From the NCBI GenBank assembly GCA_028717805.1, contig JAQUNC010000016.1:1-44516 (forward strand): 44,516 nt of DNA. The letters run 5' to 3'. Positions 27,049 to 35,745 of this stretch are shown here, one piece after another. The notes beneath the pieces were generated by a model that was not told where the DNA came from, searched no databases, and saw nothing but the letters and a program-made list of their open reading frames with translations. The stretch's first letter is position 1. Every line of letters starts with the position of its first letter. The position numbers and the translations under genes are program-made. The stretch is from Atribacterota bacterium. GTDB taxonomy: Bacteria > Atribacterota > Phoenicimicrobiia > Phoenicimicrobiales > Stramentimicrobiaceae.

Positions 27049-27660
27049 TTATATTAATTTTGATTTATCATTTTTTATCTCTTCTAATACTCTTTTCAGC
27101 TCTTTAATATCTCGCCAAGTTAATTCCTTGGGACTACCAGGTGTGATTTCTTCATGTCTCAGTAAATAACTGGGATGAAACATAGGGAAAATCTTGATGT
27201 TGCCTATCCAGGGAAACCATTGACCTCTGAGTCTGGAAATAGGTTCTTCTGTATTTAAAAGAAATTTAGTGGATATGCTGCCCAGAGTGACAATAATCTT
27301 GGGATTGATAAGGGCAATTTGGCTTTCCAGATAGGGCAAGCAAAAATCAACTTCACTTTTATTAGGATTTCTATTACCAGGTGGTCTGCATTTAACTACA
27401 TTGGTAATAAACACATTTTTTCTACTCATCTGCACAGATTGCAGTATTCGAGTAAGCAACTGACCGGCTTTGCCTATGAAAGGACGACCATGGATATCTT
27501 CATCTCCTCCTGGTGCCTCCCCTACAAACATTACTACACTATTACAGTCCCCTTCTCCCGGGACTGCTTTATTTCTAGTTTGAGATAAGAGACATTTCTG
27601 ACAGTTTCTAATTGTTTCAGCAAGTTCATCCATGGTAAGTGTAGTAATTGGTATATCCAT
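27049..27660 (-). CDS. udg: Family-4 uracil-DNA glycosylase (Fe-S)
   Basis: 203 residues with the four cluster cysteines Cys20, Cys23, Cys91 and Cys107, the active-site GEAPGGDEDIHGRPFIGKAG and the FHPSYLL motif. It removes uracil from DNA after cytosine deamination. The start is the ATG preceded by CGAGGTG; an upstream ATG (27747) would add 29 non-conserved residues. It is adjacent to the Nif3-like gene. Confidence 0.93.
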   Translation of the reverse strand: MDIPITTLTMDELAETIRNCQKCLLSQTRNKAVPGEGDCNSVVMFVGEAPGGDEDIHGRPFIGKAGQLLTRILQSVQMSRKNVFITNVVKCRPPGNRNPNKSEVDFCLPYLESQIALINPKIIVTLGSISTKFLLNTEEPISRLRGQWFPWIGNIKIFPMFHPSYLLRHEEITPGSPKELTWRDIKELKRVLEEIKNDKSKLI

Positions 27661-28006
27661 AAAAACACCTCGAAAAATATCAGTAGCCAAAGAGGTAAAC
27701 ATAAACCATATATAGCAGATATCTGCTATAATTTCTAAAAGTAGCAAAACTATTTATTAATTTCTGTTTGCTTTTCTTTTTCTTTTTGGTTTTTTCTTTC
27801 TTCTAATTGTATAATTAAAAGTAAGTACCAGCCACATTTCTAATTCTATATTTTATCATTGTCAAATTCAATAGACAAGCAAGGCCTGTATCTTTCTCAA
27901 ATCAATATTTTATATTTAAGATAGTTCATTTAAAATATCAACTTTATTCAAGAAGGTGTATAATTTGTTTGCCTATTATTATGAAGTAACAGAAAAAAGT
28001 ATAAGC
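27661..28006. other. Intergenic stretch upstream of the uracil-DNA glycosylase
   Basis: No gene, RNA or convincing promoter was found. The one visible feature is a pyrimidine-rich tract at about 27768-27805 (purine-rich on the minus strand) that would lie in the leader of the glycosylase transcript. Confidence 0.4.
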
Positions 28007-28061
28007 AGAAGAGGTGTCAGTTTAATCAACTATATTGATAAAATTATCTGACACCTCTTCT
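28007..28061 (-). terminator. Long perfect hairpin, terminator of the CARDB lipoprotein gene
   Basis: AGAAGAGGTGTCAG (28007-28020) pairs perfectly with 28048-28061 around a 27-base loop. On the minus strand it lies 40 bases after the lipoprotein stop and is followed by GCTTATACTTTTTT, so it can terminate that transcript. The 14-base arms are long for a terminator and could also be a small mobile-element remnant. Confidence 0.65.
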
Positions 28062-28100
28062 TGGCATCTTTTATTTTGTTCAGTTATATTAAATTAGTCG

Positions 28101-28586
28101 TTAAGGCAATACCACTGTTATTGCTTCCGATTCATTGTTCATTTCATTGCTTTCATCCACTCGGCAATAATCAGGCATGAATTCATCACCACTGCAACTA
28201 TCGGCCAGAGCCTTTAAAGAAACCGTTTCACCTCTAATGATAAAAAGGGCGTCTCCTTCAAAGGTTACTTCGTTTCCGGGAGAAAGGCTCGCAGTAGTGT
28301 AAGGATACCACAATTGACTCTGTCCTTCTACTTGAAAAGCAACACCAAATGTGCCTTGTGAGCCAGTGTAATGCAATGATACTTTGAAGGTTCCTGCATC
28401 AGCATTGCCTTGATTTTTAACTGTCACACGAACCGGGACTGTAACATTATCATCTTCACGGAAAAAGGGAGAACCGGTAGTCTCAAATTCAGTGATAACA
28501 AGATCAGGCAATTCAACGGGTGGAACACAACCACCAAGCATCAAGACTAAAATGCACATCAAAATTAATGATTTATAGAATTTCAT
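28101..28586 (-). CDS. CARDB-domain lipoprotein
   Basis: 161 residues. The N-terminus is a lipoprotein signal with lipobox LMLGGC (Cys20). PDLVITEF, VTVKNQGNADAGTFKV and DESNEMNN are the pattern of a CARDB domain (an Ig-like extracellular adhesion or binding fold), probably displayed on the membrane. GAGGAGGTAG precedes the ATG. It is the first gene downstream of the tandem glycine riboswitch on this strand, about 200 bases after the riboswitch terminator, and has its own hairpin terminator. What it binds is unknown. Confidence 0.8.
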   Translation of the reverse strand: MKFYKSLILMCILVLMLGGCVPPVELPDLVITEFETTGSPFFREDDNVTVPVRVTVKNQGNADAGTFKVSLHYTGSQGTFGVAFQVEGQSQLWYPYTTASLSPGNEVTFEGDALFIIRGETVSLKALADSCSGDEFMPDYCRVDESNEMNNESEAITVVLP

Positions 28587-28785
28587 TTACTACCTCCTCA
28601 AAATTTAAGAAATTTATAGGTATAAGAAAATTACCAGATTAAAAAGATTTATTTAGGTTATTTTTCAATGATTATTCTGCCCTGAATAAACCTCCTTTCT
28701 TTTTGATTTATGTAATCGAATGCCAGTTCCCTATTCATTTAGCATTACCTTGGAGCATACCTTAGAATACTGGAAAACATAAATA

Positions 28786-29042
28786 AAAAAGACAAAGTAA
28801 GATATGCTATCCAGCTCTGTCTTTTTACCTGAAAGATTCTTCCGAAAGGATTAGGAATCACACCCAAGCAGACCTTTCTAGGTCTTCCTAAAGCCTGGGA
28901 ATTGCCTCTTCGGTGCTTTTCTATCCAAAAGCTCTCCAGAGTCCTGTCTGGTAACAGTCTCTTCTGCCTGCAAGTTTCGATACTTACTGTATCTTTCCTC
29001 TTCGGCGCTTCCCCTTAAAAAGAGAAAGACTCTACTGTTACC
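28786..29042 (-). ncRNA. Tandem glycine riboswitch with intrinsic terminator
   Basis: Read on the minus strand. Aptamer 1 (29042-28950) is closed by P1 GGTAACAGT/ACTGTTACC and has the core GCGCCGAAGAGG (29008-28997) and GCAGGCA. A short linker follows. Aptamer 2 (28941-28815) has CTCTGGAGAGC, the core GCACCGAAGAGGC (28916-28904), ATCTTTCAGGTAAAAAG and ACAGAG. These are the conserved strands of the glycine aptamer. The 3' P1 strand overlaps the left arm of AAAAAGACA...TGTCTTTTTT (28826-28786), a terminator that could only form when aptamer 2 is not closed, so glycine should switch expression on. The usual target (gcvT operon or glycine transporter) is missing. Confidence 0.9.
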
Positions 29043-29442
29043 TTCTTACAGGTTACCATATTTAATTTTGATCTTTGAAGGTTAAGTATTGATCGTAAGT
29101 TTTGTTTAGACAAGATATATGTTTTTTGTTTATATTATACAACATTTATTGTGCAATATCTTTTTTAAGAGAAATATTTTTGAAGTTTTAGATTATTATC
29201 ATGAGAATTAAAGATTACATGTTCTATTTTTGTTATACACTATTTTATCTTACTGGTTAGTTTTACTATTGAGAGATATTTGGTATTGCATCATATTTAT
29301 TATAGTGTATATTGCTCCTAGTAAGGAAAGGAAGGAAAGATTAAAAAGATACAGGAGTAGCAGTTATTTTTTGTTCTCTTTATGGTATGATTATAAGGGA
29401 ATATTAAAATTAAAATTTGAGTTAATAAAGTTGTGATAAGCT
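29043..29442. other. Gap between the riboswitch and polX
   Basis: It must hold the minus-strand promoter of the riboswitch and the plus-strand promoter of polX. It is very A/T-rich and I could not fix either promoter. A weak open frame (29230-29436) has no ribosome site and is not called. Confidence 0.35.
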
Positions 29443-31164
29443 ATGTTAAAGAATGTAGAATTTGCCAATATCTTTGCCAATATTGCCAAGATACTGAAAA
29501 TAAAAGATGAAAATAGATTTAAAATAAGAGCTTATGAACGAGTAGCTGCTACTTTAGAAAATCTGCCGATGGAGGTGGAAACGCTTTATAATTCAGGAAA
29601 GTTGGATGAGATTCCAGGGGTAGGACCGGCAATTGCTAAAAAGATTGGAGAATTAGTTGAGACCGGCAAATTGGAATACTATGAAAATCTAAAAAATAGT
29701 ATTCCGGCAGGAGTTCTAGAATTATTAAATGTTCCTGAGATAGGACCGCGTAAAGCAAAGCTTTTTTATGAGGAATTGGGAATTGATAGCGTGGGAAAAT
29801 TAGAAGAAGCTGTGCTCAAACACCAATTACAGAATCTGCCTGGAATGGGCAAAAAAGCGGAAGAGAACATTATAAGAGGCATAGAATTATATAAAAAAAG
29901 AGAACAAAGAGCCTTACTTGGAGTAGCTTTACCTATTGCTGAAGAAATTGAGGAGGAATTAAAATGTCTTGATGAAGTCAAGCAGATTAGTATTGCCGGT
30001 AGTCTGAGGCGCAGAAAAGAGACTATTGGAGATATTGATATTCTAATTACTTCCAAAAGACCTGTAAAGGTAATGCAAAAGTTTGTTAATTTACCTCAAG
30101 TCAAAGAGATATTAGCAGAAGGATTAACCAAATCAGCCATCTTAACCCATCAGGATATTCATGTGGACTTGAGAGTAGTAGCTCCTGATAGTTTTGGTGC
30201 TGCTTTACAATACTTTACCGGTTCCCAGGCACACAATGTTCGTTTAAGAGAGATGGCAGTGAAACAAGGACTAAAAATTAATGAATATGGTGTATTTCAG
30301 ACTAAAGATGATAAGAAGATTGCTGGAGAAGAGGAAGAAAAAATATATAGCATATTGGGATTATCCTATATTATGCCAGAACTGAGAGAGGATCGGGGTG
30401 AATTTGAGGCTGCCCAAAATAAGAAATTACCAAACCTGGTTGATCTAAATGATATAAAAGGGGACTTGCATATTCATACTAATGATAGTGATGGATTTAA
30501 CAATATTGAGGAAATTATAGGAGCTACCAGAAAAAAGGGATATCAATATATTGCTATTACCGATCATTCTCAGTCTCTTCATATTGCTGGCGGATTAAAT
30601 GAGCAGAGATTGATGGAACAGATAAAAAGGATTGAGCAAATCAATCAAGAAATTGATGGTTTGAAGGTTTTAAAAGGAATTGAAGTTGATATTAAATCAG
30701 ATGGAACTCTGGATATTTCCGATAACATATTACAGAAGTTAGACATTGTTATTGCTGCCATCCATTCTGGATTGAAGCAGGAAAGAAAGAAATTGATGGA
30801 TCGTTTGAGCAAAGCAATGAAAAATCCATTGGTTAATATTATTGCACATCCCACAGGGAGAATTATTGGTTATCGAGAAGCTTATGATATTGATATGCAG
30901 GAAATTATTAAGATAGCTGCTCAGACAAAGACGGCATTGGAAATCAATTCTTCTCCTGAAAGAATGGATTTAAATGATATTTATGTCAAGAGTGCTAAAG
31001 AGCAGGGTGTTTTACTGGCTATTGGTACTGATGCACATCAAATATCCGCTCTGGATTATATATCATTTGGAGTAGCGATTGCCAGACGTGGGTGGTTAGA
31101 AAAAACTAATATCTTGAATAGCCTTTCCCTTGATGACCTGAAACAGCGATTAAAGAAAAAGTAG
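29443..31164 (+). CDS. polX: PolX: DNA polymerase beta-like with PHP exonuclease domain
   Basis: 573 residues. Helix-hairpin-helix units GVGPAIAKKIGELV, VPEIGPRKAKLF and LPGMGKKAEENI lie in the first 150 residues. The nucleotidyltransferase site follows: GDIDIL (Asp197, Asp199) and VDLRVV (Asp242). From about residue 340 there is a PHP domain (GDLHIHTNDSDG, ITDHSQ, HSG, IAHPTGR, DAH) expected to give 3'-5' exonuclease and AP-endonuclease activity. It is a gap-filling polymerase for base excision repair. There is no clear Shine-Dalgarno site upstream of the ATG. Confidence 0.95.
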   Translation: MLKNVEFANIFANIAKILKIKDENRFKIRAYERVAATLENLPMEVETLYNSGKLDEIPGVGPAIAKKIGELVETGKLEYYENLKNSIPAGVLELLNVPEIGPRKAKLFYEELGIDSVGKLEEAVLKHQLQNLPGMGKKAEENIIRGIELYKKREQRALLGVALPIAEEIEEELKCLDEVKQISIAGSLRRRKETIGDIDILITSKRPVKVMQKFVNLPQVKEILAEGLTKSAILTHQDIHVDLRVVAPDSFGAALQYFTGSQAHNVRLREMAVKQGLKINEYGVFQTKDDKKIAGEEEEKIYSILGLSYIMPELREDRGEFEAAQNKKLPNLVDLNDIKGDLHIHTNDSDGFNNIEEIIGATRKKGYQYIAITDHSQSLHIAGGLNEQRLMEQIKRIEQINQEIDGLKVLKGIEVDIKSDGTLDISDNILQKLDIVIAAIHSGLKQERKKLMDRLSKAMKNPLVNIIAHPTGRIIGYREAYDIDMQEIIKIAAQTKTALEINSSPERMDLNDIYVKSAKEQGVLLAIGTDAHQISALDYISFGVAIARRGWLEKTNILNSLSLDDLKQRLKKK

Positions 31165-31343
31165 AGGTCCCTCTAGTGCTTATGGAATAAATGGCATGAC
31201 CATACTTATCATTTGACTTCAAAATTGAATAGAATTAAAATAAATATAATAATATTTGCTAAAAGAATGATATATTATAAGGGTAATAGCTTAGCTGTTA
31301 GTTAACTTAGAAGGGGGGGGTGAGTGTGAGTATTTATTGAATA

Positions 31344-31361
31344 TTTATTTAGGTAAATAAA
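31344..31361. promoter_or_regulatory. Palindrome ahead of the ABC importer operon
   Basis: TTTATTTA-GG-TAAATAAA, perfect 8-base arms, about 40 bases before the binding-protein start. It is a candidate operator or leader hairpin; no regulator gene is adjacent. Upstream at 31313-31320 is a run of eight G in otherwise A/T-rich DNA. Confidence 0.4.
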
Positions 31362-31401
31362 GATATTATGTAATAAAATATTTTGTAGGAGGTTTCAGAT
31401 T

Positions 31402-32676
31402 ATGAAAAAGATAATTTTGTTTTTAGTATTCGTTTTTTTGTTATCTATTTCTGCGTATGCCCAGCAGAATATTGAAATTACCTATTGGACCCATGAAGAC
31501 CCCAACCGAACAGAGATTGAAAACCGCTACATTGAAGAATTTGAAGCAGCTAATCCCGGTGTTACTATTAACAGAGTGACTAATCCATCAAACAGAATGG
31601 CCGAAATTGTTTTAACAGCTTTTGCCGCTAATCAGGGACCGGATATGTTTAATTTACAGATTGAAGATGAATACGCCTATATTGTTAACAACCGTTTGGC
31701 TCCTATCGATTATCAAGCTGCTGGCTACGATAGCTTGGAAGAAGTTTACAAGGATTATATACCAGGAGTTCTGGATCCGGTTACCTATCAGGAGAATTTA
31801 TATGGATTGCCTATGGAATTGACCAACTGGTGTATTTATCTAAATAAGAGAGTCTTTTGGGATGCTGGCCTGGATCCTGATAAAAACTATCCCAGAACCT
31901 GGGAGGAAATGGTAGAAGTATCTGAAAAAATTGTCATCAGGGATGGAGAAATTATTACCAGGAGAGGATTTGATTTTAGATATCCCTACTATCTAGTAGC
32001 CATGGTACCTATGGCGGAACAATTAGGGGGAAAGTTAATGAGCGATGATGGAAAAGAAGCCATTATTAATGATGATGCATGGTTAAAATTTTTGACTTTC
32101 ATGCAGGAATGGGGACCAAATGGGAAAAATTTAGGATCTCCCACCTATACCAATGCCAGAAGTTTGTTCAATAAAGATAATAATGATATAGCAATGTGCC
32201 AATCTGGTCTCTATCAACAAGGAAGAATTCGAAATGACAATCCTGAATTTTATGAAAGCGGAGAGTGGTCAGTAATTCCTTACCCAGTATTTGAGGATGC
32301 TGTTCTGGATGTAGCAGGGGCTTATTATGGTCATTATTTTGTGGTCAATCAACAAAAACCGAAGGAAAATCAGGAAATGACCTGGAAATTTATCAGCTAT
32401 ATGTTAAATCATCCTGAAGAATACCTGGTCAAAGTTGGCTTGATTCAACCCAAAGTAAGATTAATGGAATCAGATGAATTTAAGAATATGCCTTATTCTG
32501 ATGTGTTCAGGCAAGATATGGAGAGAGGTCATATTGTTTACTATGGTGAAAACAGCGCCATCATTCAGCAACATATCCGTGAGGCAGTAGAATCAGTGAT
32601 GCTTGCCGGCAGGACACCTGAAGCCGCCCTACAGGTATTGAAATTGAAAGTTCAGGAAGTTTTGGAAGAAGAATAA
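31402..32676 (+). CDS. ABC sugar-type extracellular solute-binding protein (family 1)
   Basis: 424 residues: cleavable signal peptide without lipobox (ending SAYA-QQ), so periplasmic. IEITYWTHEDPNRTEIENRY, FEAANPGVTI and the later YGLPMELTNWCIYLNKRVFW and PRTWEEMVE match family-1 (MalE/UgpB-like) binding proteins of carbohydrate importers. The ligand cannot be read from sequence. AGGAGGTTTCAG precedes the start. A hairpin terminator lies between this gene and the permeases, probably giving excess binding protein. Confidence 0.92.
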   Translation: MKKIILFLVFVFLLSISAYAQQNIEITYWTHEDPNRTEIENRYIEEFEAANPGVTINRVTNPSNRMAEIVLTAFAANQGPDMFNLQIEDEYAYIVNNRLAPIDYQAAGYDSLEEVYKDYIPGVLDPVTYQENLYGLPMELTNWCIYLNKRVFWDAGLDPDKNYPRTWEEMVEVSEKIVIRDGEIITRRGFDFRYPYYLVAMVPMAEQLGGKLMSDDGKEAIINDDAWLKFLTFMQEWGPNGKNLGSPTYTNARSLFNKDNNDIAMCQSGLYQQGRIRNDNPEFYESGEWSVIPYPVFEDAVLDVAGAYYGHYFVVNQQKPKENQEMTWKFISYMLNHPEEYLVKVGLIQPKVRLMESDEFKNMPYSDVFRQDMERGHIVYYGENSAIIQQHIREAVESVMLAGRTPEAALQVLKLKVQEVLEEE

Positions 32677-32690
32677 TAGTAATAACTGAG

Positions 32691-32717
32691 GGGCTAGGTT
32701 TCTGCCTAGCCCTTTTT
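32691..32717 (+). terminator. Intra-operon terminator between binding protein and permeases
   Basis: GGGCTAGG (32691-32698), 6-base loop, CCTAGCCC (32705-32712), then TTTTT. Only 26 bases separate it from the first permease, so partial termination likely sets the binding protein:permease ratio. Confidence 0.8.
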
Positions 32718-32742
32718 GTTTTATTAAAGAAGGCCAAAATAT

Positions 32743-33654
32743 ATGAAATACCCTTTATTTAAATCCGGAATAGAACAAAAAAAATCAAGGTGGGGATTGT
32801 TTTTTGTTATTCCTTCTATTCTTTTTTTCTCTTTGTTTAGTTTTTATCCTATTTTTACAGCCCTTTATACCAGCTTCTTCCGGAAAAAGTTACTTTCTTT
32901 ACAGCTACCTGATTTTATTGCTTTACAAAACTATGCTTATCTATTAAAGTCTCCTGATTTCTGGAACTCCATTAGAGCAACGGCTGTTTTCACGATTGGT
33001 ACTTTTATCCCTATTGTAATACTTAGTTTAATCCTGGCTAATTTTATTGTTAGCAGAAAGAGATTTCAACAATTTTTTCAAATAGCTTATTATTCTCCTG
33101 CTGTATTATCTTCAGTAGTGGTAACTGTGATATGGTTATTAATATTTGATCCCAGAGGACTAGGTAACCAAGTTCTTAATTTCTTATTTAATTCACCAGG
33201 CGTTGATCATAAATTTCTGGCCAATTCCATAATGGTACAGATAGCAACCATGGTTGTTTATAGCTGGAAATATCTGGGGTATTTTACCATTATTTTTATT
33301 GTTGGTTTGACTACGATTCCCCAGTCAACTCATGAGGCTGCTCTCATTGACGGTGCCAGTAGCTGGCAGGATTTTTACTATATTACTCTACCTCTTTTAA
33401 AGCCAACTACTGTTCTGGTGTCGGTCATGTCCATGCTACAATGTTTAAAGACTTTCAGTACCCAATATTTATTTACTCAGGGTGGAGCTCCCATGGCTCC
33501 TATTAATGTAATTACCCTAAATATCTATCATACTGCAATTCGGGATCACCGAATCGGTAGAGCGAGCGCCATGAGTGTCATATTATTCTTCATTATGCTT
33601 ATCTTTACCTGGTTACAGTTTAGAGTTTCTCGTTCTGAAGAAGTTAGTTACTAA
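32743..33654 (+). CDS. ABC sugar-type permease (MalF-like)
   Basis: 303 residues with six predicted membrane helices (first: LFFVIPSILFFSLFSFYPIF). The EAA loop that contacts the ATPase reads EAALIDGASSWQDFYYITLP. It pairs with the next gene, 10 bases downstream, to form the membrane pore of the importer. Confidence 0.93.
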   Translation: MKYPLFKSGIEQKKSRWGLFFVIPSILFFSLFSFYPIFTALYTSFFRKKLLSLQLPDFIALQNYAYLLKSPDFWNSIRATAVFTIGTFIPIVILSLILANFIVSRKRFQQFFQIAYYSPAVLSSVVVTVIWLLIFDPRGLGNQVLNFLFNSPGVDHKFLANSIMVQIATMVVYSWKYLGYFTIIFIVGLTTIPQSTHEAALIDGASSWQDFYYITLPLLKPTTVLVSVMSMLQCLKTFSTQYLFTQGGAPMAPINVITLNIYHTAIRDHRIGRASAMSVILFFIMLIFTWLQFRVSRSEEVSY

Positions 33655-33664
33655 GGATTGAATT

Positions 33665-34540
33665 ATGCAGAAAAAATGGCAAACAAAAACTAAAAACAGT
33701 AATATTTCATCTATCATCATTAATAGCTTTATCTGGTTATTTTTAATCGTAACGGCAGCATTCATATTAGCCCCTTTAGTTTTCATGTTTGCAGCATCTG
33801 TAATGCCAGCCAGTGATGTAATGAAAATGCCTTTTCCCTGGATCCCTAAAGGTATTTACTGGCAGAATTACTGGCAGGGTATAAGAGGTAATGATGGTAG
33901 TTTTATTTATATTAGAAATATCTTAAACTCATTTATTGTTGCCGGCTCTGTAACGGTCACCACCGTCATACTTTCAGCAATAACCGGTTTTGGATTAGCC
34001 AAATATCATTTCTGGGGAAGGAATGTGGTATTTATGATGATTATGGCCACTTTTATGATTCCCTTTGAAGCGATTATGATTCCCCTTTATCTGGTTGTAA
34101 CCAAATTAGGTTTACAGAATTCCTATCAGGGATTGATTATTCCTTTTTTAGTGAATGCCTTTGGTATATTTCTAATGAGACAATATTTTATTACCTTCCC
34201 CGATGAAATACTTGATGCGGCACGAATTGATGGTGCCAGCGAGATGATGATTTTTAGAACTATTATTGTTCCCAATAGCATACCAGCAATGGCAACGCTG
34301 GCGGTGCTGACATTTAAGTCACAATGGGATAATCTATTGTGGCCTTTACTGATTGTTCAAAGTGAAGAGATGAAGACAATTCCTCAATATATTGTCAGAT
34401 TCATTTCTGAAAAACATACTGATGAAGGTGCCTTAATGGCAGTTGCTTCCATTGCCAGTATTCCTATTTTGATTTTGTTTTTAAGACTATCAAAATATTT
34501 TATCGGAGGTGCTGCCCTATTTTCCTCTCGCAAAGGTTAG
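33665..34540 (+). CDS. ABC sugar-type permease (MalG-like)
   Basis: 291 residues, six predicted helices; EAA loop DAARIDGASEMMIFRTIIVP. It is the second permease of the importer. No ATPase gene follows, so the system probably uses a shared MsmX/UgpC-type ATPase encoded elsewhere, as is common for such importers. Confidence 0.93.
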   Translation: MQKKWQTKTKNSNISSIIINSFIWLFLIVTAAFILAPLVFMFAASVMPASDVMKMPFPWIPKGIYWQNYWQGIRGNDGSFIYIRNILNSFIVAGSVTVTTVILSAITGFGLAKYHFWGRNVVFMMIMATFMIPFEAIMIPLYLVVTKLGLQNSYQGLIIPFLVNAFGIFLMRQYFITFPDEILDAARIDGASEMMIFRTIIVPNSIPAMATLAVLTFKSQWDNLLWPLLIVQSEEMKTIPQYIVRFISEKHTDEGALMAVASIASIPILILFLRLSKYFIGGAALFSSRKG

Positions 34541-34560
34541 GAAAGAGAGGTTTCTTGAAC

Positions 34561-35145
34561 ATGTTATTTATTTTTGATATGGGTGGTGTTGTGGCCAACC
34601 ACACCAATGTAATTCCATCTATTGCTGAGCATTTAGAAATAAATGAGAAGCAATTTTTTGAATTAGCCGGGCAGAATTGGATAAATTTACTTTGTGGTAA
34701 AATAAGTAGTCAACAATTCTGGAAACAATTTTCTGAGGAAATAAAACAGAATATTAAAACAGATTTATTTAAAAAATATTTTTATCCTACCATCAATCAA
34801 GGAGTCACTTCCATTATTAGAGAATTGAGGAAGAATTACCGAGTTGTTTGTGGCACAAATACATTTCAGGTCCATTACCAGTTTCACTTAGAACGCGGAG
34901 ATTACTGCTATTTTGATAATATTTACGCTTCTCATTTGCTGGGAATAGCTAAACCGGATCCAAAATTTTATCGCTATATTATAGATAAAGAAGATGCTAC
35001 TGTAGACCGAACCATTTTTATTGATGATACTTTAGAAAATGTGATAGTTGCCCAGAGAATGGGAATCAAAGCCATCCTCTTTGTTGATAATTATTCCCTG
35101 AAAAATGAGCTACTAAAGTATACTAATATCAATAATCATGAATGA
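34561..35145 (+). CDS. HAD-superfamily hydrolase
   Basis: 194 residues with HAD motifs: FDMGGVVAN (nucleophile Asp6), CGTNT, AKPDPKFY (motif III Lys) and FIDDT (motif IV). It probably dephosphorylates a sugar phosphate or other small metabolite. It follows the MalG-like gene by 20 bases and likely belongs to the importer operon, which suggests a role in handling the imported compound. The ATG is preferred; a TTG six bases upstream is possible. Confidence 0.88.
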   Translation: MLFIFDMGGVVANHTNVIPSIAEHLEINEKQFFELAGQNWINLLCGKISSQQFWKQFSEEIKQNIKTDLFKKYFYPTINQGVTSIIRELRKNYRVVCGTNTFQVHYQFHLERGDYCYFDNIYASHLLGIAKPDPKFYRYIIDKEDATVDRTIFIDDTLENVIVAQRMGIKAILFVDNYSLKNELLKYTNINNHE

Positions 35146-35642
35146 TAGAGAAATGATTATGATTTTAAGTTATAAGTTGAAAACACTATAATGTTCCAAG
35201 ATAATCCATTTTTAACATGATGAATTGATAAAAGATAGAAAAATAGTTTTTAAATCGTAAACAAATAATGTTTTAGTAGGATTTGAATAAATGCACTGAG
35301 ATTTGTGAAAATAAAGCCAGTTGTTGTAAACGAAAACCAAAGTCTAGTAGAGAAATAATGGTAAATAATCCAAATATTAAAAAAGATTAACTAAATTCAA
35401 GAGATAATTTTTTTGATTATAAACAATATTGGTGGTTTTAAGCTATATCATAGTATGTGCTTTTCAGGTATTTATAATGCATTGATTTCTGCTAAATATT
35501 TGATGAAAATAAAACCAATAACAATAGATATGCTTTTGATAAAGATACTAGTATACCACTATGTCCCTCGTGACATCTAATTACTATCTAATTAGCATCA
35601 TTATTTATTAAATATCTTCAAATGTGAGCAAGGTAAAAATAT
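35146..35642. other. A/T-rich gap before the amino-acid locus
   Basis: About 500 bases without a supportable gene or RNA. It separates the ABC importer operon from the promoter of the DauR-like regulator. Only short open frames with stops in every direction were seen. Confidence 0.5.
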
Positions 35643-35670
35643 TTGACATTATAAAAAGGTATAGTATAAT
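35643..35670 (+). promoter_or_regulatory. Promoter of the DauR-like regulator and amino-acid locus
   Basis: TTGACA (35643-35648), 16-base spacer, TATAAT (35665-35670): both hexamers are consensus. The predicted start point falls just before the palindromic repeats at 35681-35709. Confidence 0.75.
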
Positions 35671-35680
35671 TTAGATATAT

Positions 35681-35709
35681 TAAAATATTTTAATAAATAA
35701 AATATTTTA
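35681..35709. repeat. Two copies of a 12-bp palindrome, 17-bp period
   Basis: TAAAATATTTTA occurs at 35681-35692 and 35698-35709, inside a tandem repeat of 17 bases. Each copy is a perfect palindrome. The position directly after the promoter and before the regulator gene fits a double operator, though in A/T-rich DNA the repeat could be incidental. Confidence 0.5.
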
Positions 35710-35745
35710 ATAAATAAAATAAAGTGTTAATTTAGAAGGTAAACT

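Noticed and set aside
28007-28061. Long perfect hairpin considered as insertion-sequence ends
   Set aside because: No transposase or target duplication nearby; position and T-rich tail fit a terminator better.
29230-29436. Open frame of 68 codons with a hydrophobic N-terminus ahead of polX
   Set aside because: TTG start without ribosome site, A/T-rich composition gives hydrophobic residues by chance, and no family resemblance.
31213-31250. TTGACT ... TATAAT as promoter of the ABC importer
   Set aside because: The spacer is 26 bases, too long for a standard promoter, and the alternative TTGAAT gives only 14.
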